In this document: piece by piece, positions 8,083 through 16,172 of the stretch
How the letters are laid out: each line of letters opens with the position of its first letter
Numbering within the stretch: position 1 is the first letter of the stretch
Source of the DNA: Streptomyces adelaidensis
GTDB lineage: Bacteria; Actinomycetota; Actinomycetes; Streptomycetales; Streptomycetaceae
Direction of reading: 5' to 3'
DNA length: 64,000 nt
NCBI RefSeq assembly: GCF_016598475.1
Contig: NZ_JAEMUX010000021.1
Span: forward strand, 1 to 64,000
Notes under the pieces: generated by a model
The model's input: the letters and a program-made list of their open reading frames with translations, nothing else
What the model was told of the DNA's origin: nothing
Database searches by the model: none
Translations under genes and position numbers: made by a program

Positions 8083-9239
8083 GCCCAGCCTCCCTGCTTG
8101 CGACGGGTCCTGCGCAGCAGCCAGAAGAAGAACGGGCTGCCGATCAGGGCGGTGAGGACACCGAGGGGCAGCTCGGCCGGCTGGACGATCGTGCGGGCCG
8201 CGAGGTCCGCCGCCAGCAGCACGACCGCCCCGGCGAGCGCACTTCCCGGGATCAGGAACCGGTGCCCCGGCCCGGCCGCCATGCGCAGCAGATGCGGGAC
8301 GACGAGCCCGACGAAACCGATGACCCCCGACACACTCACGGCGGCGGCGGTGAGCAGCGCGACGACCAGGATCAGCACGACCCGCAGCCGCTCCACATCC
8401 ACCCCGAGATGCCGTGCCGGGCGCTCGCCCAGGGCGAGGAGGTCCAGTTTCCGCGCGTAGAACGGGGACACGGCCAGCCCGACGACCGCACACGGCAGCA
8501 CGGCCAGCACCTTCGGCCAGGTCGACTGCGCGAGCGAGCCCAGCTGCCAGAACGTGATCTGGTTGACGGCCGCGGTGTCCTCCGCCAGGAAGATGAACAG
8601 ACCGATCGTGGCGCCCGCGAACGCGTTCACCGCGATACCCGTCAGGATCAGCGTCACCACCTCCGTACGGCCGCCCGACCGGGACATCGCGTACACGACG
8701 AAGACGGTGATCAGCCCCGCGACGAACGCGAACACCGAGACCGTCCAGTTCCCGAGGAACGTGATCCCGAACGCGATCGTCGCGACCGCCCCCACCGCCG
8801 CGCCCAGCGAGACACCGATGACACTCGGCTCCGCCAGCGGGTTCCCGAAGATGCCCTGCATCAGCGCCCCCGCACACCCGAGCGACGCGCCGATCAGCAA
8901 CGCCAGCACGATCCGAGGGAACCGCACGTTCCACAGCACCGACTCGGGGACCCGCGCGAGCTCCGCACCGCCGAGCCCGATCCGATGGGCGACTGAGGAG
9001 ATCACGTCACCGGTGGGGATGGGATACGCCCCGAGCCCCCCGGCCACGGGGACGAGAACGAACAGGGCGACGACGAGACCGGTGGTGAGGAGGAAGGGGG
9101 CGCGCCGGCGGCCGGGTGCGACGGGCCGCGATCCGCCGCCCCCTGCCCGCCGCCCGGCCGCCCCTCCCTCGACCGCCCCACCGGATCTCTCCGGCTCAAC
9201 CGGCTCGGCGGGCTCAACCGCCTTGTCCAGTACGGTCAT
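8079..9239 (-). CDS. hmuU: Heme ABC transporter permease (FecCD family)
   Basis: A 386-residue permease of the BtuC/FecCD family with about nine to ten membrane helices. Family landmarks include GALMQGIFGNPLAEPSVIGVSLGAA near residue 145 and GVIGFVGLVVPHLLRM near residue 300, the latter including the coupling region for the ATPase. The first 60 residues are cytoplasmic and rich in Pro/Glu/Arg. The ATG at 9239 has an AGGAGAGG ribosome site that overlaps a candidate iron box. No substrate-binding protein gene (hmuT) is next to hmuUV. Confidence 0.9.
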   Translation of the reverse strand: MTVLDKAVEPAEPVEPERSGGAVEGGAAGRRAGGGGSRPVAPGRRRAPFLLTTGLVVALFVLVPVAGGLGAYPIPTGDVISSVAHRIGLGGAELARVPESVLWNVRFPRIVLALLIGASLGCAGALMQGIFGNPLAEPSVIGVSLGAAVGAVATIAFGITFLGNWTVSVFAFVAGLITVFVVYAMSRSGGRTEVVTLILTGIAVNAFAGATIGLFIFLAEDTAAVNQITFWQLGSLAQSTWPKVLAVLPCAVVGLAVSPFYARKLDLLALGERPARHLGVDVERLRVVLILVVALLTAAAVSVSGVIGFVGLVVPHLLRMAAGPGHRFLIPGSALAGAVVLLAADLAARTIVQPAELPLGVLTALIGSPFFFWLLRRTRRKQGGWA

Positions 9240-9244
9240 TGGTC

Positions 9245-9263
9245 CTCTCCTAGGCTTACCTCT
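9245..9263. promoter_or_regulatory. Weaker candidate iron box upstream of hmuU
   Basis: Read on the minus strand, AGGTAAGCCTA matches the left and central part of the DmdR1/IdeR box; the right half is degenerate (about 10 of 19 positions). It overlaps the hmuU ribosome site and lies in the divergent hmuU/phzF-like promoter region. Confidence 0.45.
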
Positions 9264-9345
9264 GTGTGTGCCGGTACCTGGCCGGCGCCCGGCGGTGCGA
9301 TGACCTGGGACGACCGCGCGGCCCGAGTGATGTTTCAATGCGGGA

Positions 9346-9990
9346 GTGACTGACTTCGACGTGCTGCGGGTCTTCTGCGGCCCACGTGGCGGATACGGCA
9401 ACGAACTGGGCGTCGTGCGCGAGGGCTCCGTCATGCCCGACCACGCCGACCGCCAGGCGTTCGCCGCCAAACTCGGCTTCAGCGAGACGGTGTTCGTGGA
9501 CGACCCCGAGCGCGGTGTCATCGACATCTACACCCCCACCCTGCGCCTGCCCTTCGCGGGCCACCCCTGCGTCGGCACCGCCTGGCTGCTCGACGTACCC
9601 GAACTGCTCACCCCGGCCGGGCTGGTCGGGGCCCGGCTGGACGGCGAGTTCAGCTGGATCGAGGCCGTACCGGAGTGGGCCCCGCCCCGCACCTTCCGCA
9701 AGTACGCCTCCGCCGCGGAGGTCGACGACCTGAGCGTCCCGCCGCCCGGCGAGTGGATCTACGCCTGGGCCTGGGAGGACGAGGCCGCCGGCCGTATCCG
9801 CGCCCGAGCCTTCCCCGGCCGCGACGACGGCATCGACGAGGACGAGGCCACGGGCGCCGCCGCACTCCAACTGACGGCCCAGCTGGGCCGCGCCCTGAAC
9901 ATCACCCAGGGTGCGGGCTCCCAACTCCTGACGGCTCCGCAACCGCATGGGTGGGTGGAGGTCGGGGGGCGGGTGTTCCTGGAGCGCTGA
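9346..9990 (+). CDS. PhzF family isomerase-like protein
   Basis: A 214-residue protein of the PhzF/diaminopimelate-epimerase fold. It has the N-terminal strand DVLRVFC followed by GNELGVV, the FAGHPCVGTAW motif near residue 65, and the C-terminal DEDEATGAAA motif near residue 165. PhzF proteins catalyse proton-shuttling isomerisations; the substrate here is unknown. It is shorter than typical PhzF (about 280 residues). The GTG at 9346 follows a CGGGA stretch. It is divergent from hmuU. Confidence 0.8.
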   Translation: MTDFDVLRVFCGPRGGYGNELGVVREGSVMPDHADRQAFAAKLGFSETVFVDDPERGVIDIYTPTLRLPFAGHPCVGTAWLLDVPELLTPAGLVGARLDGEFSWIEAVPEWAPPRTFRKYASAAEVDDLSVPPPGEWIYAWAWEDEAAGRIRARAFPGRDDGIDEDEATGAAALQLTAQLGRALNITQGAGSQLLTAPQPHGWVEVGGRVFLER

Positions 9991-10082
9991 GGGGTGAGAA
10001 CTGAACGCCGGGCGCGCTGGGAGTTGGGTGCCGAGCCCTGGACGTCGGGTGCTGTTCAAGCGAGGGCGCCCCACGTTTTTGA

Positions 10083-10103
10083 GGGGCGCGGGGAACTGCG
10101 CGA
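10083..10103. repeat. Dispersed intergenic repeat, copy 1
   Basis: A 21-base sequence beginning GGGGCGCGGGGAACTGCGCG is found here and again at 23003-23023, each preceded by a T-rich stretch and followed by a CC(C)AC-containing tail and GCAGC. It occupies the gap between the phzF-like gene and hmuO. Confidence 0.8.
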
Positions 10104-10175
10104 CCAGCCCCCACCCACCCGCAGCGAACCACCGACCCCGAGCGACCCAGCCCATCCGCTCAGCCGGCGCAGCGT

Positions 10176-10853
10176 CTACGCGCTGAGAGGGAACTCCTCA
10201 CCCAGCCCGAGAAACACCGCCGTGTTGAGCGAGAACGCCCGCTTGCACTCACTCACGATCCGCTGCTTCTCCAGATCGTCCGCCCGCACCCGATCCAGCA
10301 GCCCCCGATACCCCCGCTTGAACGCCGCCGGGTTGGCGATCCCCTCGAACACATAGAAGCGAACGCCGTCCCCCTTCTTGGCGAAGCCCCACGTCTTCTC
10401 GGCCCGGTCGCGGATGATCTGGCCTCCGGAGAGGTCACCGAGATACCGCGTGTAGTGGTGGGCCACATACCCGCCGGGCCAGGTACGCGCGCACTCGGCG
10501 ACCCGGGCCGCGTACGCCTCGGTCGCCGGCAGCGCGGTGAGTGTCGAGCGCCAGCCGGGGCCGCGCAGATGCTCCAGGTCCCGCTCCAGCGCGGCCAGCC
10601 GCATCAGCTCGGGCTGGATGAACGGCCCGGCGACCGGGTCGTCGGCCAGCGCGGGCGCGGCGCTCTCCAGCGCCTCGTACACGAACCACAGCTGCTCGGT
10701 GTACCGCGTGTACGCCGCGACACCCAGTTTGCCGCCCAGCATGTCGCCCATGAACGTCGTGGTCTCCGCCTCGGTGTGCTGCTCGTGCGAAGCGGTGCGG
10801 ATGAGCGTGGAGAACGCCGTGGCGTCCGTGTCCGACGCTGTCATCGCGTTCAT
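10176..10853 (-). CDS. hmuO: Biliverdin-producing heme oxygenase
   Basis: A 225-residue heme oxygenase. Near the N-terminus, IRTASHEQHTEAE contains the axial heme-ligand His, and the distal helix signature YTRYLGDLSGGQII lies near residue 138. It opens heme to biliverdin, CO and iron, the step after heme import by HmuUV. The ATG at 10853 has a GGAGG at proper distance. A strong candidate iron box lies upstream at 10905-10923, so it is probably iron repressed. Confidence 0.95.
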   Translation of the reverse strand: MNAMTASDTDATAFSTLIRTASHEQHTEAETTTFMGDMLGGKLGVAAYTRYTEQLWFVYEALESAAPALADDPVAGPFIQPELMRLAALERDLEHLRGPGWRSTLTALPATEAYAARVAECARTWPGGYVAHHYTRYLGDLSGGQIIRDRAEKTWGFAKKGDGVRFYVFEGIANPAAFKRGYRGLLDRVRADDLEKQRIVSECKRAFSLNTAVFLGLGEEFPLSA

Positions 10854-10904
10854 GAGGGCCTCCGGTGCCGAAGTGAGGAAGACGAGAAGCTGACGCCTAT
10901 TTTC

Positions 10905-10923
10905 TATGGTTAGGCTTACCTAA
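10905..10923. promoter_or_regulatory. Candidate iron box upstream of hmuO
   Basis: The sequence tatggttaggcttacctaa matches 15 of 19 positions of the DmdR1/IdeR consensus and keeps both TTAGG / CCTAA-type halves. It lies 52 bases before the hmuO start. Confidence 0.75.
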
Positions 10924-11003
10924 GTCAACAGGTTCCCGACTGCCTGTCGGTAAAACCGTACCCTGGATCCCCACCGGCCCCACCTGGAATCGGCACAAGA
11001 AAA

Positions 11004-11035
11004 AGCCCGCCGCACGGCAGAGGCCGGGGCGGGCT
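11004..11035 (-). terminator. Rho-independent terminator of map
   Basis: AGCCCGCC at 11004-11011 pairs perfectly with GGCGGGCT at 11028-11035. On the minus strand the stem is followed by a run of T residues, as expected for a terminator just past the map stop. Confidence 0.8.
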
Positions 11036-11075
11036 GTCTCGGGTGCTCATATGTGGTCCATGTGGCCGGACACGG

Positions 11076-11933
11076 CTACGGCAGCGTGAGAATCTCCGTG
11101 CCGGTCTCCGTCACGACCAGCGTGTGCTCGAACTGGGCCGTGCGCCTGAGGTCCTTGGTGACGACCGTCCAGCCGTCGTCCCACATGTCGTAGTCGTGCG
11201 ACCCGAGCGTGAGCATCGGCTCGATCGTGAACGTCATCCCGGGCTGGATCACCGTCGTGGCGTGCGGGGAGTCGTAGTGCGGGACGATCAGCCCGGAGTG
11301 GAACGACGAGTTGATCCCGTGCCCCGTGAAGTCCCGGACGACCCCGTATCCGAACCGCTTGGCGTACGACTCGATGACCCGCCCGATGATGTTGATCTGC
11401 CGCCCGGGCCTGACCGCCTTGATGGCGCGGGCGAGGGACTCCCGGGTCCGCTCGACGAGGAGTGACGACTCCTCGTCCACCTCGCCCACCAGGTAGGTGG
11501 CGTTGTTGTCGCCGTGGACGCCGCCGATGTACGCCGTCACGTCGAGGTTGACGATGTCGCCGTCGCGCAGGACGGTCGAGTCGGGGATTCCGTGGCAGAT
11601 GACTTCGTTGACCGAGGTGCACAGCGACTTGGGGAAGCCGCGGTAGCCGAGCGTCGACGGATAGGCCCCGTAGTCGCACATGTACTCGTGCGCGACCCGG
11701 TCCAGTTCGTCCGTGGTGACACCGGGAGCGATGTGCTTGGCCGCCTCGGCCATGGCCCGCGCCGCGATCCGGCCGGCGATCCGCATCGCCTCGATCGTCT
11801 CGGGCGTCTGCACCTCCGGTCCGGTGTACGGAGTCGGGGCGGGCTTGCCCACGTACTCGGGTCGGCGGATGTTTCCCGGGACGGTTCGGGTGGGGGAGAG
11901 CTTCCCCGGTGCGAGCAGCGACTGGCCAGACAT
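11076..11933 (-). CDS. map: Methionine aminopeptidase, type I
   Basis: A 285-residue metallopeptidase that removes N-terminal methionine from new proteins. After an extension of about 40 residues, the pita-bread fold shows the metal ligands expected of the family: NLDVTAYIGGVHGDNNATY (both Asp) near residues 128-145, the His of GHGINSSFH near residue 203, TIEPML (Glu) near residue 236 and QFEHT (Glu) near residue 270. The extension resembles that of the longer actinobacterial paralogue. A terminator follows the stop. Confidence 0.95.
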   Translation of the reverse strand: MSGQSLLAPGKLSPTRTVPGNIRRPEYVGKPAPTPYTGPEVQTPETIEAMRIAGRIAARAMAEAAKHIAPGVTTDELDRVAHEYMCDYGAYPSTLGYRGFPKSLCTSVNEVICHGIPDSTVLRDGDIVNLDVTAYIGGVHGDNNATYLVGEVDEESSLLVERTRESLARAIKAVRPGRQINIIGRVIESYAKRFGYGVVRDFTGHGINSSFHSGLIVPHYDSPHATTVIQPGMTFTIEPMLTLGSHDYDMWDDGWTVVTKDLRRTAQFEHTLVVTETGTEILTLP

Positions 11934-12013
11934 GTCAGCGAGTTTAACCAGCGCGGGTGGGGGACCATGTCGGTGGCGATCCGTCGCGATCGGCGGTGAA
12001 AGGAGCTCACGTC

Positions 12014-12247
12014 ATGCCCTTGTTCAAGCGGCGCACGGCCGGCAAGCCCGGCGAGTGGTTCTACTGCCTGGAGCACAAGAAGGTCGAGGAAGGCCCCGAG
12101 TGCCCGGGCAAGGACCGGATGGGTCCCTACGCCTCCCGGCAGGACGCCACCCAGGCGATGGAAACCGCCCGCGAACGCAACACGGAATGGGAGACCGACC
12201 CCCGCTGGCACGACACCCCGACGGCCACGGGCCCGGACGACGACTGA
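12014..12247 (+). CDS. Conserved small hypothetical protein
   Basis: A 77-residue hydrophilic protein starting MPLFKRRTAGKPGEWFYCLEHKKVEEGPECPGKDRMGPYASR, of a kind I recognise as conserved but unnamed in streptomycetes. WFYCLEHKKVEEGPEC contains two cysteines that might bind a metal. A good AAAGGAG ribosome site 10 bases upstream fixes the ATG at 12014; a longer in-frame start at 11957 has none. It is divergent from map. Function unknown. Confidence 0.75.
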   Translation: MPLFKRRTAGKPGEWFYCLEHKKVEEGPECPGKDRMGPYASRQDATQAMETARERNTEWETDPRWHDTPTATGPDDD

Positions 12248-12327
12248 ACCCCCGAGCGGCCCCCCGGCCCACCCGCCCCACCAGGCAGGGTGGGCCCCCG
12301 CACCCGTCAACGGCGCGCGCCCCAGAC

Positions 12328-12608
12328 GGGAGACCCGCACGTGTCGCTCGGGAGTAATGGGCGGAGCGGGTGGGCGAGGAATCGGCCGGAGCCACAACCG
12401 GCAGCGGCCGACGCAGACCGGCCCCCGCGGGAGACCCCACGTGTCGCTCGGGAGTAATGGGCGGAGCGGGTGGGCGAGGAATCGGCCGGAGCCACAACCG
12501 GCAGCGGCCGACGCCGCCCCGCCCGCACGGGCGACCCGCACCTGTCACCTGGGAGTCACGGGCGGAGCGGGTGGGTAACCAAAACGGCCGGAGCCACCCA
12601 CCCGCAGA
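12328..12608. repeat. About 100-bp direct tandem repeat, three copies
   Basis: This otherwise empty 375-base gap (12248-12622) contains three head-to-tail copies of a ~100-bp unit: 12328-12427, 12428-12527 (period exactly 100) and a diverged third, 12528-12608. Shared blocks are CGGGAGTAATGGGCGGAGCG, GTGGGCGAGGAATCGGCCGG and AGCCACAACCGGCAGCGGCC. No convincing gene lies within it. Confidence 0.9.
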
Positions 12609-12622
12609 CACAGACGGCGCGC

Positions 12623-13939
12623 TCACCCCACCCCACCCCGCCGCTCCCGCAACCGCACCGCATGCTCATTCGTCCGCACGTCGTACGACATCAACCGAGG
12701 CAGACACACCGCCAACACCCCTACCGCCCCCACACACAAAACCCCACCGGCCCACACCGACGCCCGCACAGACGTCCACGCCGCCATGGATCCCGCCCGC
12801 ACCTGCCCGAGCTGAGGCCCGACCGAGTAGGACAACAACTCGATCCCGGCAAGCCGCCCCCGCAGCTCATCAGGAATTGTCTGGTTCCACATCGCCGCCC
12901 GGAAAATCCCGCTCACCATGTCGAACGCGCCCCCCAGAACCAGAAACGCCAACACGAGCCACACCTCACGCACCACCCCCGCCGCCACCACGGACAGCCC
13001 CCACAACGCCGCCGCCAGCACCACCATCCGCCCATGCCGATGCACCCGAGACGTCCACCCACTCGTCAACGTCACCAGCAACGACCCGGCCGGCAACGCC
13101 GCGTACATCAGCCCGAGCGACCACTCCGCGTCCAACTCGTCCGCGAGAAACGGCAACAGAGCCAACGGCATCGCGAGAAACATCGCGGCGAGATCGACGG
13201 CGTAGGTACCCAGCAACTCCTTACGGCTCCACGCGTACCGCGCCCCCTCCGCGATGGACCGCAACGAAGGCCTCGCCGCCTCGTGCGAGGCCGGTGAGGG
13301 CGCCAGCCCCACCGCCAGCACGACGGACACCACAAAGGTCGCGAGGTCCGCCGCGTAGGCCCAGCCGAGCCCGGCGTACGCCACGACGACGCCCGCCAGG
13401 GCCGGCGCCGCGACCCCGCCCACGGTCCAGCGGAGCGAGTTGAGCGAGGCGGCGGCCGGCAGGTGCTCGTGCGGGACGATACGGGGGACGATGGAGTCCA
13501 GAGCCGGCCGCTGGACCGCGACCAGCGCGGACGACAGCGCGGCGACCAGGTACAACGGCCACACCAGCGGCTCCGGCAGCAACGCGTTCACCAGAAGCCC
13601 CGCACACAGCACCCCCTGCCCGACCTCGCTCCACACGATCAGCGCCCGCTTGTCCCACGCGTCCGCGAGCGCCCCGCCGTACAGCCCGAAGACGATCAGC
13701 GGTACGAGTTCGACGGCCCCGATCGCCCCGACCGCCACGACCGACCCGGTCAGCTCCTTCATCTGCACGGGCAGTGCGACGAAGGTCAGAAAACTCCCGA
13801 AGTTGGTGATCAGCCCCGCCACCCACAACCGCCGGAAGTCGCGGGAAGCCCGCCAGGGCGCGAGATCGGGCAGCAGGGCGAACCGCCGGGGGGCCGGGGG
13901 AGCGGCGGGAGCCGGGGCGGCATCGTTGGAAGAGGTCAC
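12623..13939 (-). CDS. MFS transporter (EntS-like family)
   Basis: A 438-residue permease with about ten to twelve hydrophobic helices. The N-terminal half, FRRLWVAGLITNFGSFLTFVALPVQM, and the loop GGALADAWDKRALIV (the motif-A-like D-x-x-x-K/R-R) match the MFS_3/EntS group of exporters. A likely role is efflux of a small molecule or siderophore; substrate unknown. The first 30 residues are a Pro/Ala-rich cytoplasmic tail. The gene is convergent with the small gene at 12014 across the tandem repeat. Confidence 0.88.
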   Translation of the reverse strand: MTSSNDAAPAPAAPPAPRRFALLPDLAPWRASRDFRRLWVAGLITNFGSFLTFVALPVQMKELTGSVVAVGAIGAVELVPLIVFGLYGGALADAWDKRALIVWSEVGQGVLCAGLLVNALLPEPLVWPLYLVAALSSALVAVQRPALDSIVPRIVPHEHLPAAASLNSLRWTVGGVAAPALAGVVVAYAGLGWAYAADLATFVVSVVLAVGLAPSPASHEAARPSLRSIAEGARYAWSRKELLGTYAVDLAAMFLAMPLALLPFLADELDAEWSLGLMYAALPAGSLLVTLTSGWTSRVHRHGRMVVLAAALWGLSVVAAGVVREVWLVLAFLVLGGAFDMVSGIFRAAMWNQTIPDELRGRLAGIELLSYSVGPQLGQVRAGSMAAWTSVRASVWAGGVLCVGAVGVLAVCLPRLMSYDVRTNEHAVRLRERRGGVG

Positions 13940-14181
13940 GACGGCCCATGCTCAGCCGCCCCCACCCTCAGAGCAACCGCTTTTCTCTCGGGCCACCAGC
14001 AGGCCGGTGGTGGGGCGGTGAGGCGGTCGCCGGCCGGGAGAGACGGTCACGCGGGCGCCGCGAACCGGCCGCCGCGCCGACGAGGTGCGCCGCGAGCTGC
14101 CACGGCTCGTACGCCGTGTGATCTCCGTGACCGCGCTCACCTGACCGCCACCCGCGACGGTCGCGCACGTAAAGTCGGCCC

Positions 14182-14898
14182 ATGACCTCTACGGACAGTG
14201 CACAGCAGCCCACCGCGAAGGCCCCGGCCAAGGACCCCTGGGACCTGCCGGACGTGTCGGGGCTCGTCGTCGGCGTCCTCGGCGGGACGGGCCCGCAGGG
14301 CAAGGGCCTGGCGTACCGGCTCGCCAAGGCCGGGCAGAAGGTGATCATCGGTTCGCGGGCCGCCGACCGCGCGCGGGCCGCCGCCGAGGAACTCGGGTAC
14401 GGGGTCGAGGGCGCCGACAACGCGGAGACCGCGCGCCGCAGCGACATCGTGATCGTCGCCGTGCCGTGGGACGGACACGGCAAGACCCTCGAATCGCTGC
14501 GCGAGGAACTGGCCGGCAAGCTCGTCGTCGACTGCGTCAACCCGCTCGGCTTCGACAAGCAGGGCGCCTACGCGCTGAAGCCGGAGGAGGGCAGCGCCGC
14601 GCAGCAGGCCGCCGCCCTGCTGCCCGACTCACGGGTCACCGCGGCCTTCCACCACCTCTCCGCCGTACTCCTCGAGGACCCGGAGACCGAGGAGATCGAC
14701 ACGGATGTGATGGTGCTCGGTGAGGTGCGCGCCGATGTCGAGATCGTGCAGGCGCTGGCGGGCCGTATCCCCGGGATGCGCGGCGTCTTCGCGGGCCGGC
14801 TGCGCAATGCCCACCAGGTCGAGGCCCTGGTCGCCAACCTGATCTCCGTGAACCGCCGCTACAAGGCCCACGCGGGAATCCGGCTCACCGACGTATGA
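14182..14898 (+). CDS. npdG: F420H2:NADP+ oxidoreductase (NPDG-type)
   Basis: A 238-residue dinucleotide-binding protein. The Rossmann motif VGVLGGTGPQGKGLAYRLAKAG near residue 30 and SRAADRARAAAEEL match F420-dependent NADP reductases, as do IVIVAVPWDGH near residue 92 and VVDCVNPLGFD near residue 115. It transfers hydride between NADPH and coenzyme F420, supplying reduced F420 for secondary metabolism and other enzymes. No F420-biosynthesis gene is adjacent. Confidence 0.9.
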   Translation: MTSTDSAQQPTAKAPAKDPWDLPDVSGLVVGVLGGTGPQGKGLAYRLAKAGQKVIIGSRAADRARAAAEELGYGVEGADNAETARRSDIVIVAVPWDGHGKTLESLREELAGKLVVDCVNPLGFDKQGAYALKPEEGSAAQQAAALLPDSRVTAAFHHLSAVLLEDPETEEIDTDVMVLGEVRADVEIVQALAGRIPGMRGVFAGRLRNAHQVEALVANLISVNRRYKAHAGIRLTDV

Positions 14899-14930
14899 GG
14901 CGCCCTCGGGCATGGGGGACACTGGACGCC

Positions 14931-14992
14931 GTACGACCTCGTACTGCTCGTACGACCTCGTACTGCTCGTACCTCTCGTACGACCTCGTCCG
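14931..14992. repeat. Short tandem repeat of a GTACGACCTCGTACT unit
   Basis: The 19-base unit CGTACGACCTCGTACTGCT occurs twice in tandem and is followed by partial copies (CGTACCTCT, CGTACGACCTCGT). It lies between npdG and the small membrane protein gene. Confidence 0.75.
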
Positions 14993-15017
14993 ACCGTCCT
15001 GTCAGGAGCCGACCCCC

Positions 15018-15200
15018 ATGCCCCGCCTCGCCGTCTACGCACTCGTCGTCTGTCTCCTAGCGGTCACCGCGGCCGTGGTCTCCTTCGCCCGGGGCAGCTG
15101 GCTGGGTGTGGTCTGGGTGCTGATGGCCGGACTGTCGTCCAACATGACGTGGTACTACGCCCGCCGCGCGAAGGCGGAGCGCCGGCCCACGGCGGGCTGA
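15018..15200 (+). CDS. Small membrane protein, hypothetical
   Basis: A 60-residue protein with two hydrophobic segments (VYALVVCLLAVTAAVVSFA and WLGVVWVLMAGLSSNM) and a basic C-terminus. The ATG at 15018 has CAGGAGCC upstream. It has no recognised domain. It follows npdG in the same direction but is separated by a repeat. Confidence 0.6.
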   Translation: MPRLAVYALVVCLLAVTAAVVSFARGSWLGVVWVLMAGLSSNMTWYYARRAKAERRPTAG

Positions 15201-15218
15201 TCCCCGGCCCAGTCCTCC

Positions 15219-16028
15219 TCAGCCGCTGAGCCCCATCGCCGTCAGACACACATCGCTGTCCTCGCGCCAGAAGCGGTACAGCCAGTAGCCGCAGTCGGAG
15301 AGCGGGTCGCGGACGCCGAGGCCGCGCATGAGGGCGTCGATGGCGTCGAAGAACACGGCGTTGACGTCCGGGATCCACAGCACCGCGAAGACGAGCAGCA
15401 GACCGAACGGCGCGAGCGGCTCCACCTGGCGGCGGATCTTGTACGACAGCCAGGGCTCGATGACGCCGTAGCCGTCCAGGCCGGGCACCGGCAGGAAGTT
15501 CAGGAGCGCGGCCGTGACCTGGAGCATCGCCAGGAAGGCGAGGGCGAACAGGAAGGTCGCCGGCACCCCGTCCGTCACGCCCAGCCAGAACGGCGCGGTG
15601 CAGACCGCCGCGAACAGCACGTTCGTCAGCGGGCCCGCCGCCGAGATCAGGCTGTGCTTCCAGCGGCCCTGGATACGGCCACGCTCGATGAAGACCGCGC
15701 CACCGGGCAGACCGATACCGCCCATGATCACGAAGACGACGGGCAGCACGATGCTGAGCAGGGCGTGGGTATAGGCGAGAGGATTGAGGCTCAGGTAGCC
15801 CTTCGAGCCAACGGTGATGTCGCCCCCGTGCAACGCGGTGCGGGCGTGTGCGTACTCGTGCAGACAGAGAGAGACCACCCAGGCCGAGGTGACAAAGAGA
15901 AAGACGGCAAGCCCCGGAGCCGATGCGAAGCCCGTCCACACCGCCCACCCGGTGACCGCTGTGACGGCGGCGATCCCGAGAAAGACCGGGCTGATCCGCT
16001 GGTCGCTGGTGCGAGAGGTGATGGTCAT
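15219..16028 (-). CDS. Site-2 protease family (M50) membrane metalloprotease
   Basis: A 269-residue membrane protein. The zinc-binding HExxH is HEYAH near residue 60 in a membrane segment, and the third ligand motif is LPVPGLDGYGVI near residue 180 (the N-P-x-x-P-L-D-G type with NFLP-V-P-G-L-D). About six helices are visible. Such proteases cut membrane-embedded substrates; the substrate is unknown. The ATG at 16028 has AGGAG upstream, so it is preferred over a start at 16100. Confidence 0.88.
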   Translation of the reverse strand: MTITSRTSDQRISPVFLGIAAVTAVTGWAVWTGFASAPGLAVFLFVTSAWVVSLCLHEYAHARTALHGGDITVGSKGYLSLNPLAYTHALLSIVLPVVFVIMGGIGLPGGAVFIERGRIQGRWKHSLISAAGPLTNVLFAAVCTAPFWLGVTDGVPATFLFALAFLAMLQVTAALLNFLPVPGLDGYGVIEPWLSYKIRRQVEPLAPFGLLLVFAVLWIPDVNAVFFDAIDALMRGLGVRDPLSDCGYWLYRFWREDSDVCLTAMGLSG

Positions 16029-16172
16029 GGACAGGACTCCTGGTGCGTGGCAGTCGACATGGGTGAGGAACTTCGACCGTGATGGTGAACATGGGGACAA
16101 CGTCTCGCGAGGCAGTCAGTCTCCCGAGTTGATTCTCGACCGGAGCACGTGCCCCCTGCCGCGGGGCCCCGG

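Noticed and set aside
12328..12608. CRISPR array
   Set aside because: The 100-bp units follow each other directly without unique spacers, there are only three, and no cas gene is near.
13952..14140. A 62-codon minus-strand gene between the MFS and npdG genes
   Set aside because: It is Arg/Ser/Gly-rich with no domain. On the plus strand a short RRELPRLVRRVISVTALT frame ending near 14142 looks slightly protein-like, but it has no start and is too short to call.
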